Assembly (NCBI GenBank): GCA_037126765.1
Contig: JBBCBC010000024.1
Coordinates: 20,433,554-20,497,553, forward strand
DNA length: 64,000 nucleotides
Direction of reading: 5' to 3'
DNA from: Stenogyne calaminthoides
Taxonomy: Eukaryota > Streptophyta > Magnoliopsida > Lamiales > Lamiaceae
The notes below the pieces were generated by a model. That model was not told the DNA's origin, made no database searches, and saw only the letters and a list, made by a program, of their open reading frames with translations. Below, in pieces: positions 1-10,499 of this stretch. Each line of letters starts with the position of its first letter. Within the stretch, counting starts at the first letter, position 1. The position numbers were made by a program, and so were the translations under genes.

Positions 1-1470
1 TAGATAGGCTTCTCCACCTGAACGAACTTCAGTTTGTCAGTAGCTTCGACTTCCTTCAAGGCTCTGGATAGGCTATTAATTTCAGCTTCTTTCTGCGCCT
101 TTTTCTCCAAAGTACGTGCCAATAACTTCCTGAGGTCTTCATTTGGTCTTTCCCCCTTCTTGGCACCGTAATTTGGAAGAAGTCTGGAGAGTGCTGTGTC
201 CATGTGATATTGCTCTTTGCTCACACAGCGCACCTCTCCTACTATCTGATCTTGTTCATCTTCCAGCCTCTTCATGTGGTTCTTAGCCATAGAAAATTCT
301 TCAGACAAATGGGCAAATTGGCCAGAGAGAGCTTCTTTAAACATCTCTGTCATCTTGGTCATGAGCATTGAGCTCATTTCCTCAACAGCAGATTTGATCA
401 GCACCTCATTCCTCTCTGCCAATTTCACCTCTAGAAATCTTGATATTCTCCTAGTGCTTACATTTGATTCGGCCTTTTCATTTCGACCTTGACTCCTCCA
501 GATTTTCATTAAAATTTTATCTTCCATGGAGGTCATCTGTGAGGTCAGAGTGTTTTGGATTTGCACCAGTTCTGAAGAGTGACTAAGATTCTCCATCTTC
601 TGAGTTTGGCTGGCCAATGTTTCTTCCATCTGATCGATCTTGTTCATCATTGGCTCAACCTTCTCAAGCTTCTCCATCAAGGGAGTGTGGTCGATCTCAG
701 GAACCTTCGCACCTTCATACGTGGCTTTGATTGATCATCTGAGGTTCGAACCTGACCCGAGGGTCGATCTGCACTGAGCTTGACTTCATCCCGAGCTCCG
801 ATCTCCAATCGAGCCTCGATCAAGAGTGCTAGCCGGTCGAGGTTGAATGATTTCAGGTTGATCAGCACCAGAATTTTCCTTCTCCATCTGAGACTGATCC
901 TCATCATCTCTCTGTTGGTCCCCATCTTGAAATTTGTCTCTGCTGCTAGGGGCACCAACCTCAGTATCTCTCCTCTCAGCTATCTTCCTCTGAACCAGCT
1001 CATCAAAATCGGCATTTTTCATCCTGAGCTTTGTCTTCCGAATCCACGAGAACTTCGGTCAGAATGTTGTCTCCTCATTCCACCGTCTTCCCCTCGAATG
1101 CAAAAGAATGTTCAAATCTCCCTAAGAGTCTGATTGAGGATGAAAATCGTCGTCCTTAATCGGAAGAAGATATCTTGCAGATCAGGGTATGAGCTGAGCT
1201 CAGGGTAGCGGTCAAGAATGAACCGTTCCCCCTTGCTCCTCCACTCGGTTTCTTCAGCTTTACCCTTCTTCCTTCTCGGGCTTCGTTCGGTTGAAGCATC
1301 AAATTTGAAGGATCAAGAAAGTAAATCACTCAGAGCTCATCAAGAATAAAATTTTGCTCTGAGTCTCAAAGAACGTCTCATTTGTTGTGTTGTGCAACAG
1401 TCCTCGGTTTGCATCCGAGTGGGTTCGGGGCTGAGTGGCACTTTCTCAGATTGACTACGAGTTGGCTCTT
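1..1470 (-). pseudogene. ORF3 of element A (coiled-coil protein), degenerate and cut by window edge
   Basis: Minus-strand region downstream of ORF2, colinear with 14782-16400 of element B. In pieces it reads as a charged, heptad-rich protein with segments such as PLMEKLEKVEP, QMEETLASQTQ, SAVEEMSSMLMTKMTEM and RTLEKKAQKEAEI. The frame breaks several times between about 480 and 1470. The left end continues past the window. The function is unknown. Long helical coiled coils suggest an oligomerising structural protein, but that is inference. The stretch 740-1300 is rich in TCGA/CCGA words where the neighbouring frame expects CTGA/TCAG. Confidence 0.6.
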
Positions 1471-1519
1471 CTATCTCTGGTAAAGACATCTTTGGTAGGA
1501 ATCTCGAGGCTGAGTTCCT

Positions 1520-2662
1520 TTAAAAATTTCTGAAAATTTTATCCGAGCCGAAAGATGTCTCAAGCACCTCAGAGAAGACCCGCTCCTCAGTCTGTTCCTG
1601 TGCCTTAGAGATAACCTGAGCCAATACTTGCAATGATGAATTCTGAGCGGTTTGGCCATCAGGTTGAATCTCTTCAGAATCACTGCCATCATCATCGGTG
1701 AGAACCACCATTCTTCTGTGCTTGGGGCCGAAGGTTTTTTTCTTCTTCATCTTCTCACCTTGCTCCATTTTGGCCTCCAACAAAACCTTCCCCCACTGGT
1801 TTTGTTGGGTCTCTTCAAAGAAGCAAAGAACTTTAGGTGATTCTGCTTTCTTTTCCTTCTTCCCTCTGATGGCTTGCTTCTTCACAGCAATGGGCTTTAA
1901 GAGTACCTTGGACTTGGGGAATGGGGTCGAATTGGCGAAGATATCCTCCTCCTCTCTGCACATCTCCAAAATAAATGCTATTTTGGTTGCATGGTGGATC
2001 TTGCCTTTGATCGTGATCGCCCCGTCAACCTTCTTGAAGACTTTGGCTTGCTCACTCATCATCTGAATCAAAAATTTCAACCAGTTGAAGTCGGTGGTGG
2101 GTGAGGCCTCGATCGCCGCCATCAATCGGAGCTTCGGGGTACTGATCTGGTCAAAACTCCCTGCAAGGCTCATGATGCTTTTGCTCACAATATCCATCAA
2201 AACTCTATATTGTGGCTTCAAATGCCTCTTATGTAGTGTAGCCTCAAATTTTACAGGATTCTCAGCAATCCTATCTAAATACTCCTGCTCTCTACCCAAC
2301 ATATACACAGTAGTATCCTCTCCTCTATCATAGAGCTCAAAAACATCATTAAAATTTTTCGGAATAATATACAATTCCCTTTCAAAATCGTTGTATTTGA
2401 ACGAATGCTCTAAATGTGATACTGTAATCTTAGAATGCATACCATCCTCTTCATCTATCCTCAAATTACAGATGAACTCGATTACCTCTTTCGCATACTC
2501 TTGGTCCTGTCGGCTTGCGACGAGATGAGTGAGTTTGGCCAAACGGATCATATGGAGAGCCTCCTCTTCTGGTTTGGAGTTGGTTGTGCTATCGAGCGAG
2601 ACAATGAACTCGTACCAGGGTTTGTTGGTTTTGGCTAATTTATCGAAAATGGTAGGAGCCAT
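1520..2662 (-). CDS. ORF2 of Sirevirus-like element A, unknown function
   Basis: Intact 380-codon frame after the pol gene of element A, in the place where Sireviruses carry an envelope-like gene. It starts MAPTIFDKLAK. Residues 1-250 form a compact part that resembles the 'putative plant transposon protein' family found in plant retroelements (from memory, not searched). Residues 255-345 are Lys/Glu/Ser-rich low complexity, and it ends DKIFRNF. I see no signal peptide or transmembrane segment, so a true envelope role is unlikely. The start is chosen because it is the first ATG after a TATA box and a telo-box. The C-terminal 155 residues recur in element B at 14305-14781 with a stop at the same place, which supports this 3' end. 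It does not look like a host gene because it sits between RNase H and the expected 3' LTR. Confidence 0.75.
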   Translation of the reverse strand: MAPTIFDKLAKTNKPWYEFIVSLDSTTNSKPEEEALHMIRLAKLTHLVASRQDQEYAKEVIEFICNLRIDEEDGMHSKITVSHLEHSFKYNDFERELYIIPKNFNDVFELYDRGEDTTVYMLGREQEYLDRIAENPVKFEATLHKRHLKPQYRVLMDIVSKSIMSLAGSFDQISTPKLRLMAAIEASPTTDFNWLKFLIQMMSEQAKVFKKVDGAITIKGKIHHATKIAFILEMCREEEDIFANSTPFPKSKVLLKPIAVKKQAIRGKKEKKAESPKVLCFFEETQQNQWGKVLLEAKMEQGEKMKKKKTFGPKHRRMVVLTDDDGSDSEEIQPDGQTAQNSSLQVLAQVISKAQEQTEERVFSEVLETSFGSDKIFRNF

Positions 2663-2790
2663 TTGAGAGATTGAAGATTTAGGGTTTAGGTTTCCTGGGC
2701 AAATGGGATTTTTCGCAGAGGATTTTGGGAACGAAGGGTTTTGATAAAATTTTGGCTTGAATGGCTTCTTGGGGTATATATAGTTTGGAG
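2663..2790 (-). promoter_or_regulatory. Internal plant-type promoter of ORF2
   Basis: On the minus strand, a TATATATA box lies at 2775-2782, about 115 bases upstream of the ORF2 ATG. The telo-box AAACCCTAA lies at 2679-2687, just before the ATG, in a leader that looks like an ordinary plant 5' UTR. Telo-boxes near start sites are common in plant genes. This suggests ORF2 can be transcribed separately from the full-length LTR transcript. No transcript evidence is available here. Confidence 0.55.
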
Positions 2791-3281
2791 ATCATGGGAA
2801 TTCGCGTTGGTTAGGTGAAAAGCAACGGTTGAGATTAATTTCCGATTAATCGGGTATACGAACAGTCGATCTCCGAAAAGTAAGCCGCCAAAATATCCTC
2901 ATTGGTCATTAATGTAACAGAGCATTAAATGACTGTTGACCTTCTTCGGAATTTCAAACGATCCCGCCCAAAAACTTTCCTTAGGTGTTTTGTATTTATT
3001 GCAAATGATTACTGAGCTTCACTTAAGCAATAAATGAGTTGCATGAGTCATTACTTCTTCAGGCTAATTTATCTCTATCAGTCTTACTAAGAACTGACCT
3101 TGATAAAATGTCAGTATAATACTGAGTACTGAATGGGTTCAGTATAATCCTGAGTACTGACCTTCAGTAAATCTGAGTTTCCTGAGACTCAGTTCAGTAT
3201 TTCCATTTTATCCTGAGCTTCTCAGTAAAATCCTGAGAAAACTTCATGCATCTGAAAACCTTCAATTTTTCAGATTTTACT
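2791..3281 (-). other. Spacer between RNase H and ORF2 of element A
   Basis: Noncoding spacer of about 490 bases. The part 3050-3260 is dense in CTGAG/CTCAG words (for example around 3120-3240), giving repeated short inverted repeats. I see no open frame of note. Upstream promoter elements of ORF2 could lie here. Confidence 0.5.
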
Positions 3282-4523
3282 CTATACACCTGGATCTAAC
3301 ATCCCTAATTCAACTGAAAGTTCCTGAAATCTTGATTCAGCCAAAGGTTTAGTCAAGATATCAGCTCTCTGCTTATCAGTATGAATTTTCTCCATCCTTA
3401 TGTCCTTTTTCTCGACATGATCTCTAATGAAGTGATGTCTGATATCCACTTGCTTGCATCTGGTGTGCAATACCGGATTTTGTGAAATAGCAATGGCACT
3501 ATTATTGTCACAAAATATTGGTACTTCATTGGCTACAACTTTATAATCCCTTAATTGTTGTCTGAGCCAAAGAATCTGAGCACAGCAGCTTCCTGCAGCC
3601 ATGTATTCAACTTCAGTAGTACTGGTTGCTATTGAGGTCTGTTTCTTCGAAAACCAGGATATCAGCTTACTTCCTAGAAATTGACAAGTTCCTATAGTGG
3701 ACTTCCTTTCAATCCTGCAACCTCCATAATCAACATCTGAGTAACCAGTTAATTCAAGGTTATCATCAACTGGATACCATAATCATCTATTCACTGTGCC
3801 CTTAAGATACTTCAGTATCTTTTTGGCAGCCTCCATGTGACTAGCCTTAGGATTAGCTTGGTATCTTGCACATATCCCAACAACAAATGTTATATCTGGC
3901 CTACTTGCTGTGAGATAGATCAATGATCCAATGATTCCTCCATAATCAGTATGACTCACTGATTTGCCTTCAGAATCAAGATACATTTTGTAGTTAGTAT
4001 TCATGGGAATCCTAACTGCATTGCAATTCTGTACACCATATTTGGCAATCAGGTCTCTGGTGTACTTTGCTTGGTTGATGAATATTCCTTCCTTTGATTG
4101 TTTCACTTGAAGACCTAGAAAGAAATTCATCTCCCCCATCATTGACATCTCAAACTTGCCTTTCATCAGTGTTGAAAACTTTTCACACAGCTGATGGTTT
4201 GGAGATCCAAAAATGATGTCATCAACATATATCTGAACCAGTAAGATATCTTCCCCATCTTCTATCCTGAACAGAGTTCTATCAACTATCCCTTTGACAA
4301 AACCATGGTCAGTAAGAAACTGGGAAAGAGTATCATACCATGCTCTTGGTGCTTGCTTAAGACCATACAAAGCTTTTCTGAGCCTATAAACTTGGTCATT
4401 CTGTTTGAAACCAGGAGGTTGTTCCACATAAACCTCTTCTTTAAGCACACCGTTCAGAAATGCACTTTTCACATCCATTTGATAGACCGTGAACTTCATG
4501 TGGGCGAGATATGCAAGAAACAA
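3282..4523 (-). pseudogene. Reverse transcriptase and RNase H part of element A pol
   Basis: Copia RT followed by RNase H in a single frame broken by one stop at 3783-3785. RT landmarks are MDVKSAFLNG, YGLKQAPRAWY, the catalytic YVDD, and SLIYLTASRPDI. RNase H landmarks are STTEVEYMAA, CDNNSAIAISQNP and DILTKPL. The wording matches the Sirevirus lineage. Apart from the single stop after LKGTVNR the domain is well preserved, much better than the copy in element B. The frame does not join the upstream integrase frame: a TCGA where a TCAGA is expected near 4515 shifts it by one base. The product would act in reverse transcription inside virus-like particles. Confidence 0.85.
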
Positions 4524-6358
4524 TCGATGGCTTCTAGTCTTTGCAACAGTGCAAAGGTTTCATCATAATCCAAGTCTTCTTCTTGGGAATAACCTTGTGC
4601 AACTAAATTTGCCTTGTTTCTTACAATGTTGTTGTTTTCATCCCTTTTATTCTTAAATACCCACTTGGTTCCAATGACATTGTGCCTTTCAGGTCTATCT
4701 ACTAGCTCCCATACTTCATTCCTTGATAATTGATTCAGCTCATCTTGCATAGCAGTAATCCAATGAGAATCTTGTAGAGCTTCACCAATCTCAATAAGCT
4801 CTTTCTCTGATAGGAAGCAGCAGAATAGTGCACTCTCACCATGGAACCTTCTTGTTTTAACACCTTCAGTTAGATCACCCACAATCTGACTTGTAGGATG
4901 ACTATCTAACCATTTCCTTCTTGATGTTCCCCCTTCAACAGTATCCTCAACATTTGAAATGTTAGGTTCAGTTAATTCAGTAAACTTAGGGAACAACAGA
5001 AAAGGAGAAAGGGAATCATCTTCCTCAGGGGAAATTCCATTCAGAACATTGTCAGAGACATTTGTTCCCCTTTGGTTGATAGATTTAGGATTTGCCTCAG
5101 CTGTGACCACATCTTCATTGGCATCATATACCTGAGTCTGAACTGGTGTCTGTTCAGATTGGTCACCTTTGGTGTGTTGGCTTTCCTGAGTCTCACCATC
5201 CGGAGTTCCATCCTGAACTTCTTTATCTGAGTCTGAGCCACTCCAATCATAGATAGTGACTGACTTCTTCTTTTCAGGTTCAGTAGATGATTTGTCATTC
5301 TTTTTCAGGCTTAATCTGGTGATCCTCTTGGTCAGTTCATCTGCATCATGTTCCTGTTTCTTCAGAACACAAGTGGATTCATCAAAAACAACATGAGGTG
5401 TTTCTTCCACAATAAGAGTCCTACAGTTGTAAACTCTGAAAGCTTTACTGACTTCAGAATATACTAAGAATATTCCTTCATCAGCTTTACTATCAAATGT
5501 TTTCAACTGATCTTTACCATTATTGTGTATGAAACACTTGCAACCAAACACACGAAAGAAAGAAACAAGAGGCTTCCTTTCATTCCAAAGCTCATAGGGT
5601 GTTTTGCCTTGACTCTTGGTCAGCATGGATCTATTCTATGAGTAGCATGCAGTGTTGACAGCTTCAGCCCAAAACCTTTTAGGAATATCGAACCATTATC
5701 ATTGTCCTTGCGAACTTCTTTTTCGAGTTCTGTTCTTCTTTCAAAGAACACCATTTTGTTGAGGGTCCTTATAAATTGATGTTTCATGTGAAATTCCATT
5801 TCTTTGCACAATAATCGATTATGATATGATTTATAAATTCGGTTCCTTTATCGATCCGATTTTGACCACACTCGATTTTTTCTCAATCTTGAGCCCTTTT
5901 CGATGAATTTGGCGACTTTATCTCGAGTCTCTTTCTTCTTGAGTAAGAATATGACCCAAGTATATCTTGAGTAGTCATCAACTACTACCAATGTGTATTT
6001 CACCGCCATTAGTGCTCACTTGGTGTTATAGGACCAAAAAGACCCATATCACGATGAATCGAAGTATTCATCGGTAAGAACATCTACTTTGTTTTTAAAT
6101 GATGCTCTAATTTGTTTTCCTTTTTTTGCACGCATCACAAATATGTTCCTTCTTGAACACTTCATTAAAGCAACCCATTCACAAGAGCTAATCTTGCAAG
6201 CTTGTTCGGGGGTTTTGAAATGCAGTGATTCATTCTTTTATGCCATAACCAATCGGGTATCTGTGGAACTTTTAGCGACCAAACATGTATCTTTAGGAGT
6301 TGAACTCCAATCGACAAAGATACACATTTCCTTTTCTAGTACCCGATCGAGAATATTT
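4496..6358 (-). pseudogene. Integrase and start of reverse transcriptase, element A
   Basis: The frame at 4496-5626 reads the integrase C-terminal part (TPYELWNERKP, VFGCKCFIHN), an acidic Ser/Thr/Gln-rich linker, and the RT N-terminus (NEVWELVDRPERHNVIGTKW, VAQGYSQEE). The integrase core at 5620-6358 is broken by many small indels, although pieces of the DDE core region and its flanks are recognisable. Quality changes abruptly: 4500-5620 reads almost cleanly, while 5640-6360 is rich in TCGA/TCGG words and frameshifts, like element B. The equivalent part of B is at 12198-13977. Confidence 0.8.
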
Positions 6359-7104
6359 TTACGTGTTTGTATCATCTTTCACATAACATAAGTTCTTAGA
6401 GAACTCAACATTAAATCCCTTATCACAGAATTGGCTTATTGAAAGCAAATTATGCTTCAATCCAGATACATATGAAACACCATGGATATGAACTGAGTCG
6501 ATTTCCAAAGTTCCATATCCTTCAGTCTGTCCCTTGGAGTTATCTCCAAAAGTGATCTGTGGGCCTCTTTGTTCAACATAGTCACTGAGTATCTTCTTGA
6601 ATCCTGTCATATGTCTTGAACATCCACTGTCAAGATACCATACATCAGGGGCTTTTTCATCTCTGCTCATCAGTGCTATGTGATCTTTAATCAACTTTGT
6701 GCCCTTGTTTTCCTCCTGAAAAATAGATCAATTCTTAGGTACCCAGTTTGTATAGGGTCCTACAAGGTTAGTTGTACCTTTCGGAATCCAAATCTGCCTG
6801 ACAACTCTAATCACTTTAGAGTGGCTAATTTGTCTTCCATAAACATCAACATACACATTCACTACTCTGGGTGCCTTAGCAGTCTTCTGTGTATGTGTGC
6901 TAGCTTTAGCATGAACATGAGCCTTTGAATTCTTCTTTGGTTCAGGCCTTTTGTTCAGATGCTTAGACTTTTGTGCAGCCGGTCTAAATCTTTGTTGACT
7001 CGGGTTCAGATAACCTTTACCCTTAGGCAAGTGGAGTTCAGGTTGTCTGTACTGAATTTTGGGTCTTTCAGTATACTGAGGACTTGGTCTCTTCAGTTGA
7101 GAAT
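6359..7104 (-). pseudogene. Protease and gag-pol linker, element A
   Basis: The frame at 6359-6694 contains the retropepsin active site YLDSGCSRHMTG, then TFGDNSKGQTEGYGTLE and YVSGLKHNLLSISQF, the standard run between copia protease and integrase. 6728-7030 encodes a Lys-rich linker ending GPYTNWVPKN, also seen in element B at 11450-11750. A frame break lies at about 6700-6728. The segment stops at 7104, exactly where element B is inserted. The gag continuation resumes at 19746. Confidence 0.8.
7100..7104. repeat. Target site duplication of element B, left copy
   Basis: The five bases AGAAT directly precede the TGTTGG start of the 5' LTR and are repeated at 19746-19750 after the CCAACA end of the 3' LTR. 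This is the usual size for copia integration. Confidence 0.95.
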
Positions 7105-8102
7105 TGTTGGGAGATGAATTTAATAAAAGATTATATGATTTTGATTAAGATCCCAAAACCCCTGAGTATGACATGTTCAGATTGAAATTGATAGTTGATT
7201 CAGGATTCAGTTTTAGAGTATTCAGGATGTTATCTGCAAAATGTATAGTCAGCAGATATAGTTCAGGATAGGTTCAAGACTCAAGAACTCAAGATGTTTC
7301 TGAAGAAAGTTTCAATATGAAATCGGAAGTTTACAAGACTCAAGAAGAAATCGAGAATCAAGACTCGAAGAGTAATCGAGACTCAAGACTCAATATGAAA
7401 TCGAGATATCAGAGACTCGAGATGAAATCGAGAACCAAGACTCAACATGAAGACTAAGTATATCACCAAGATAAATCAAGACTCGTAAGAATCAAGACTC
7501 GTAAGACTCAAGACTCGAAGACCACAAGACTCGAAGACCACAAGACTCGTAAGACTCAAGACACAAGATCAAGACCGAGAAATCAAGATCAAGAATACTT
7601 TGAAAGCACAAGAATTCATCAAGACTCGAAGAATGTAATGAATGCTCAAAGATAAAAACTCAATGTTCCGAGGCACTGAATACATCTATCTGAAGGATGC
7701 AATACTGAGAAAAACGCGATACCTTAGAAAGTTAGATATTGCCAAGACATTCAAATGCGCATAAAAGGAACTAAGTCGGTGTTGTTAAGGTTATATCAAA
7801 CTCGAGTTTGTAACCAAAAGAGCCGCTGAAGGTGTCTACCTTTTAACGGAGACAAAAGTCAAAAAGAGGAAGACGACATCAGACCATATCGACAATCGAC
7901 AAAGGATGTGTCAAATAAAAAGATGTCGATGTACGAAAGTTCCAGATCGCAAAAGTGAAGACCGGCTACATGAAAGGCTATTGCCTAAAAACATGTTAGG
8001 GAGTTTCAAACCCTAATTATAGCCGTTTCTCACACACCATAAGAGGGAACTCACGGTTATCTCTCCAACGGATAGTTTTCAAGAGTCACCTTGGTGTATG
8101 CC

Positions 8103-8109
8103 TATAAAT
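8103..8109 (+). promoter_or_regulatory. TATA box of element B 5' LTR
   Basis: TATAAAT in the middle of the LTR, conserved in the 3' LTR at 18629. It would place the transcript start near 8135, giving a U3 of about 1 kb. This is inferred from position and conservation only. Confidence 0.55.
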
Positions 8110-8389
8110 CTTGGTGACCCTCTACTTTGTAAGGTTACGGAAATTTATCACATAACTCAAGAGCTCAAACTTATTCTTGCAAAAGTTAAAGCACTCGAAA
8201 TACCTTGAATTTCCCAAGTGCTTCTATATTGAAGAGAGCTCACTTTACTAAGCCTAGCTTGATAAGATTTATCCAAAGCTTAGTCGAGATATCCTAACCC
8301 TTTGCATTGTGCTTCATTGTAAAGGATATCTCATCCTAGTTGAAAACAACCGAGAAACCCCAAACCCTTGAGAAGGTAGTTGGAGTGTG

Positions 8390-8640
8390 TTTGTTGGTGA
8401 GTAGAGTTGTAAAGAGTTAGTAAACTACGCGGAGTAGTTAGAAAACTCTAGAGGAGAAGTTAGTAAGCCACTGAGGGTAGTCCGAAAGCTTGTGTGTGAT
8501 TGAGTAAAGTAAACTACTGGAGGTAGTCGAAAAACTCAAGGTCGGGTTGAGTAAGTAAACTACGTGGAGTAGTCGAGGAAAACTTCGGTAGAAGTTGAGT
8601 AAGTAAACTACGAGGTAGTCGAAAGCCGAAGTTGATAGTG
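8390..8640 (+). repeat. Tandem hairpin repeats in element B 5' LTR
   Basis: About five copies of a 50-60 base unit, each with a small inverted repeat ACTAC(n)GTAGT followed by an AAACTC-like stretch and GAGTAAGTAA. The same array is in the 3' LTR at about 18930-19165. Confidence 0.8.
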
Positions 8641-9164
8641 AATTTCTCTCAAGAGTCGGAGAGTGGATGTAGGAGCTTGAGTCTACGAACCACTATAATC
8701 TTCTTTGTTCTTTTATTGCTTTCCTTATCCTGCTTAATTAATTGCATTGACTTGATTTTTGAAAGCATACTTTTCAATCGATATTCATTGGAATCAATCC
8801 AATCGAAGTTGCATAAGTGAATCACAGGCCTAATCACTATTTCATAAAGGAAGGTTTTTTCACAAAAGCTTAAAACGAGTATAATCTAAGGGCCAACCAT
8901 TCAAGACGACCGAGTAGCTAGAACAGATAGTTATCAAACCGAACTCTCTTCCGAGGATTCATAGCTAAGCTAGTTATCCGATCCAAGCAACTCGGGATCT
9001 CGACACTTCGAGATTCAATTGGGATTATCCGAGGTTTTAAAGCATTTCGGGATCACTTTGTCTCGATGAGACTTTGACTCGGAAGCGATCTGTGCTTCTC
9101 GAAACCTAATCATCGAGATTATCGACCCAAGTGACCTCGATGAAAAAAAGTTTTAAAATCATCA

Positions 9165-9191
9165 ACACGTGTATTCCCCCCATACACGTGT
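9165..9191. repeat. Terminal ACACGTGTAT hairpin of 5' LTR
   Basis: A 10-base perfect inverted repeat around a C-run, near the LTR end. Each arm contains a CACGTG G-box. The 3' LTR copy is at 19688-19719 with a longer C-run. Confidence 0.8.
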
Positions 9192-9218
9192 AAGACTTGT
9201 TTACACCGGACCAACAAG

Positions 9219-9229
9219 TGGTATCGAGC
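9219..9229 (+). other. Primer binding site of element B
   Basis: TGGTATCGAGC two bases after the 5' LTR. The initiator tRNA-Met complement in elements C and E reads TGGTATCAGAGC, so this one has CAG replaced by CG. The role is priming of minus-strand DNA. Confidence 0.85.
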
Positions 9230-9696
9230 GGTGGTTCAACTTGACCACTGTTTGTCTTTGACCAAAGTTTTATTTTAAAAAATACTTGTGGTCTATCCGA
9301 ATCGATCTTATTTGTTTTGAAAAAAAAATTTTTTCAAAAGATTAGAAAAATGTCTTCTAAAAACTTCCCATGTTCTCGAGAGAGAACTATGATCTATGGA
9401 GATCGAGAATGCGAGGCTCATCTCAGTATTCAAACATGAGCGTATGTGGAGAGTGGTTTCTCAAGGACCATTCAAATTTCTTGTGGTGAATCCTGAAATT
9501 ACTGTAAGAGGAGAGAATTGATCCTAGAGCGAAATTTCCTAAGTCTTATGACCAACTAACTCCCCGAGGAGAGAAAGTTAGTCAATCTAGACTACATTGC
9601 AAAAAGACACACTATATAGTACAATTGATGATGGTGTATGGGAATGATCTCTCACCGTAATATTGCTAAAGAGATATAGGATACACTACCAAGTAT
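9230..9696 (+). other. Leader and broken gag start of element B
   Basis: About 470 bases between the primer site and the first clear gag frame. They probably include the degenerate gag N-terminus around 9350-9680, but the frames are broken by indels. Nothing else is recognisable. Confidence 0.5.
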
Positions 9697-10068
9697 GTGC
9701 CAAGGCACGATCATATAAAAGAAAAACAAACTTTTCGGTGGCAATTGGAAAGTTTGACAGGTTTTGAAATGGATGATGGTGAATCAATAGACAAATTGGA
9801 AGTCGATTCAATAAAGATCATGAATGATCTAAACGCACTTGGAAAGAAATATCCACAAAGAGAAGTGGCATTGAAAATTCTTAGAGGTCTTTCTAAGAAA
9901 TGGGATATTCATGCAAAGGTGATTGAAAACACCAAGAACATTAGTTCAATGCCATACCAACAAGTCTTCTCTCGAAATTTGAAAGCCTATGAATTTGTAA
10001 TTGATAAGAAATCCAAAAAGGTTGACAAAAGAAAGATGATTCTTCATCAAGTAAGAATGTGGCTTTAA
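9697..10068 (+). pseudogene. gag (UBN2-type) of element B
   Basis: A 123-codon open piece with the copia gag signature: IDKLEVDSIKIMNDLNALGK, ALKILRGLSKKW, MPYQQVFSRNLKAYEF. This corresponds to the UBN2/gag-polypeptide family, which forms the virus-like particle. It is flanked by frameshifts on both sides, and the visible ATG is probably not the original start. Its counterpart in A was lost by truncation. Confidence 0.8.
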
Positions 10069-10154
10069 AAAGCCAAAGATAAAACACAATAAAACTAGAG
10101 TCGAGAACCCCCATGCCAAACATCGGGATGAGCTTGAGGAAAAGCTAAAGATCG

Positions 10155-10499
10155 ATGGCAAGGAGGTTTGACAGACTTAATAAAGAGATTTGGAAAATAC
10201 AAAAGCTATTACAGAACCACAGTACCGAAAGAAACGAGAGGACGATCAACCGAGAAGAAGAAGAAGGACTGAAAAGTCAAGGATCTTCATCCGTAAAGAA
10301 GGACTCCAAGTCCAAAGAAGAAAATGATCGGGATGATGATGCCAACAGATGCTATAATTGCGGAAGAAAAAGGTCACTTCCAAAGATGATTGTCGAGTTG
10401 AGTGCTAAGAAGAGAAGAGAAAGACAAGCTAAAAGAGACCGTAAGTTCTCAAGCAAAAAGGCCATGGTTGCGGAAGAAGAACACTCGAGGAGGATCTAG
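10155..10499 (+). pseudogene. gag nucleocapsid part of element B, zinc knuckle broken
   Basis: Highly charged frame ending in a CCHC zinc-knuckle start, RCYNCGRKR. The second half of the knuckle is shifted out of frame by an indel near 10370, so the His/Cys ligands are lost as written. The domain would bind the genomic RNA. Confidence 0.65.

Larger units (their letters stand above)
1..7104 (-). mobile_element. Sirevirus-type Ty1/copia element A, 3' part
   Basis: Minus-strand copia retrotransposon whose 3' end runs off the left edge of the window. Reading right to left it holds a gag C-terminal linker, protease, integrase, reverse transcriptase, RNase H, then a spacer and two extra reading frames (ORF2, ORF3). 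The RT wording (YGLKQAPRAWY, YVDDIIFG, SLIYLTASRPDI) is that of the SIRE1/Sirevirus lineage, which is known for an additional gene after pol. The rest of A lies at 19746-20533, separated by the insertion of element B. Its own LTRs are not in the window: the 3' one lies beyond base 1, and the 5' one is lost by truncation near 20533. Confidence 0.9.
7105..9216 (+). repeat. 5' LTR of element B
   Basis: 2112 bases, TG...CA ends, matching 17663-19745 over its length. Parts: a CAAGACT-rich stretch (7270-7620), a TATA box at 8103, a tandem block of small ACTAC/GTAGT hairpins (8390-8640), a block shared with solo LTR H (8659-8718), and a terminal ACACGTGTAT hairpin (9165-9191). Differences from the 3' LTR concentrate at CTG/CAG sites. 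Confidence 0.95.

Noticed and set aside
1520..2662. ORF2 as an envelope protein
   Set aside because: The position is envelope-like, but there is no signal peptide, membrane anchor or Cys pattern; kept as unknown function.
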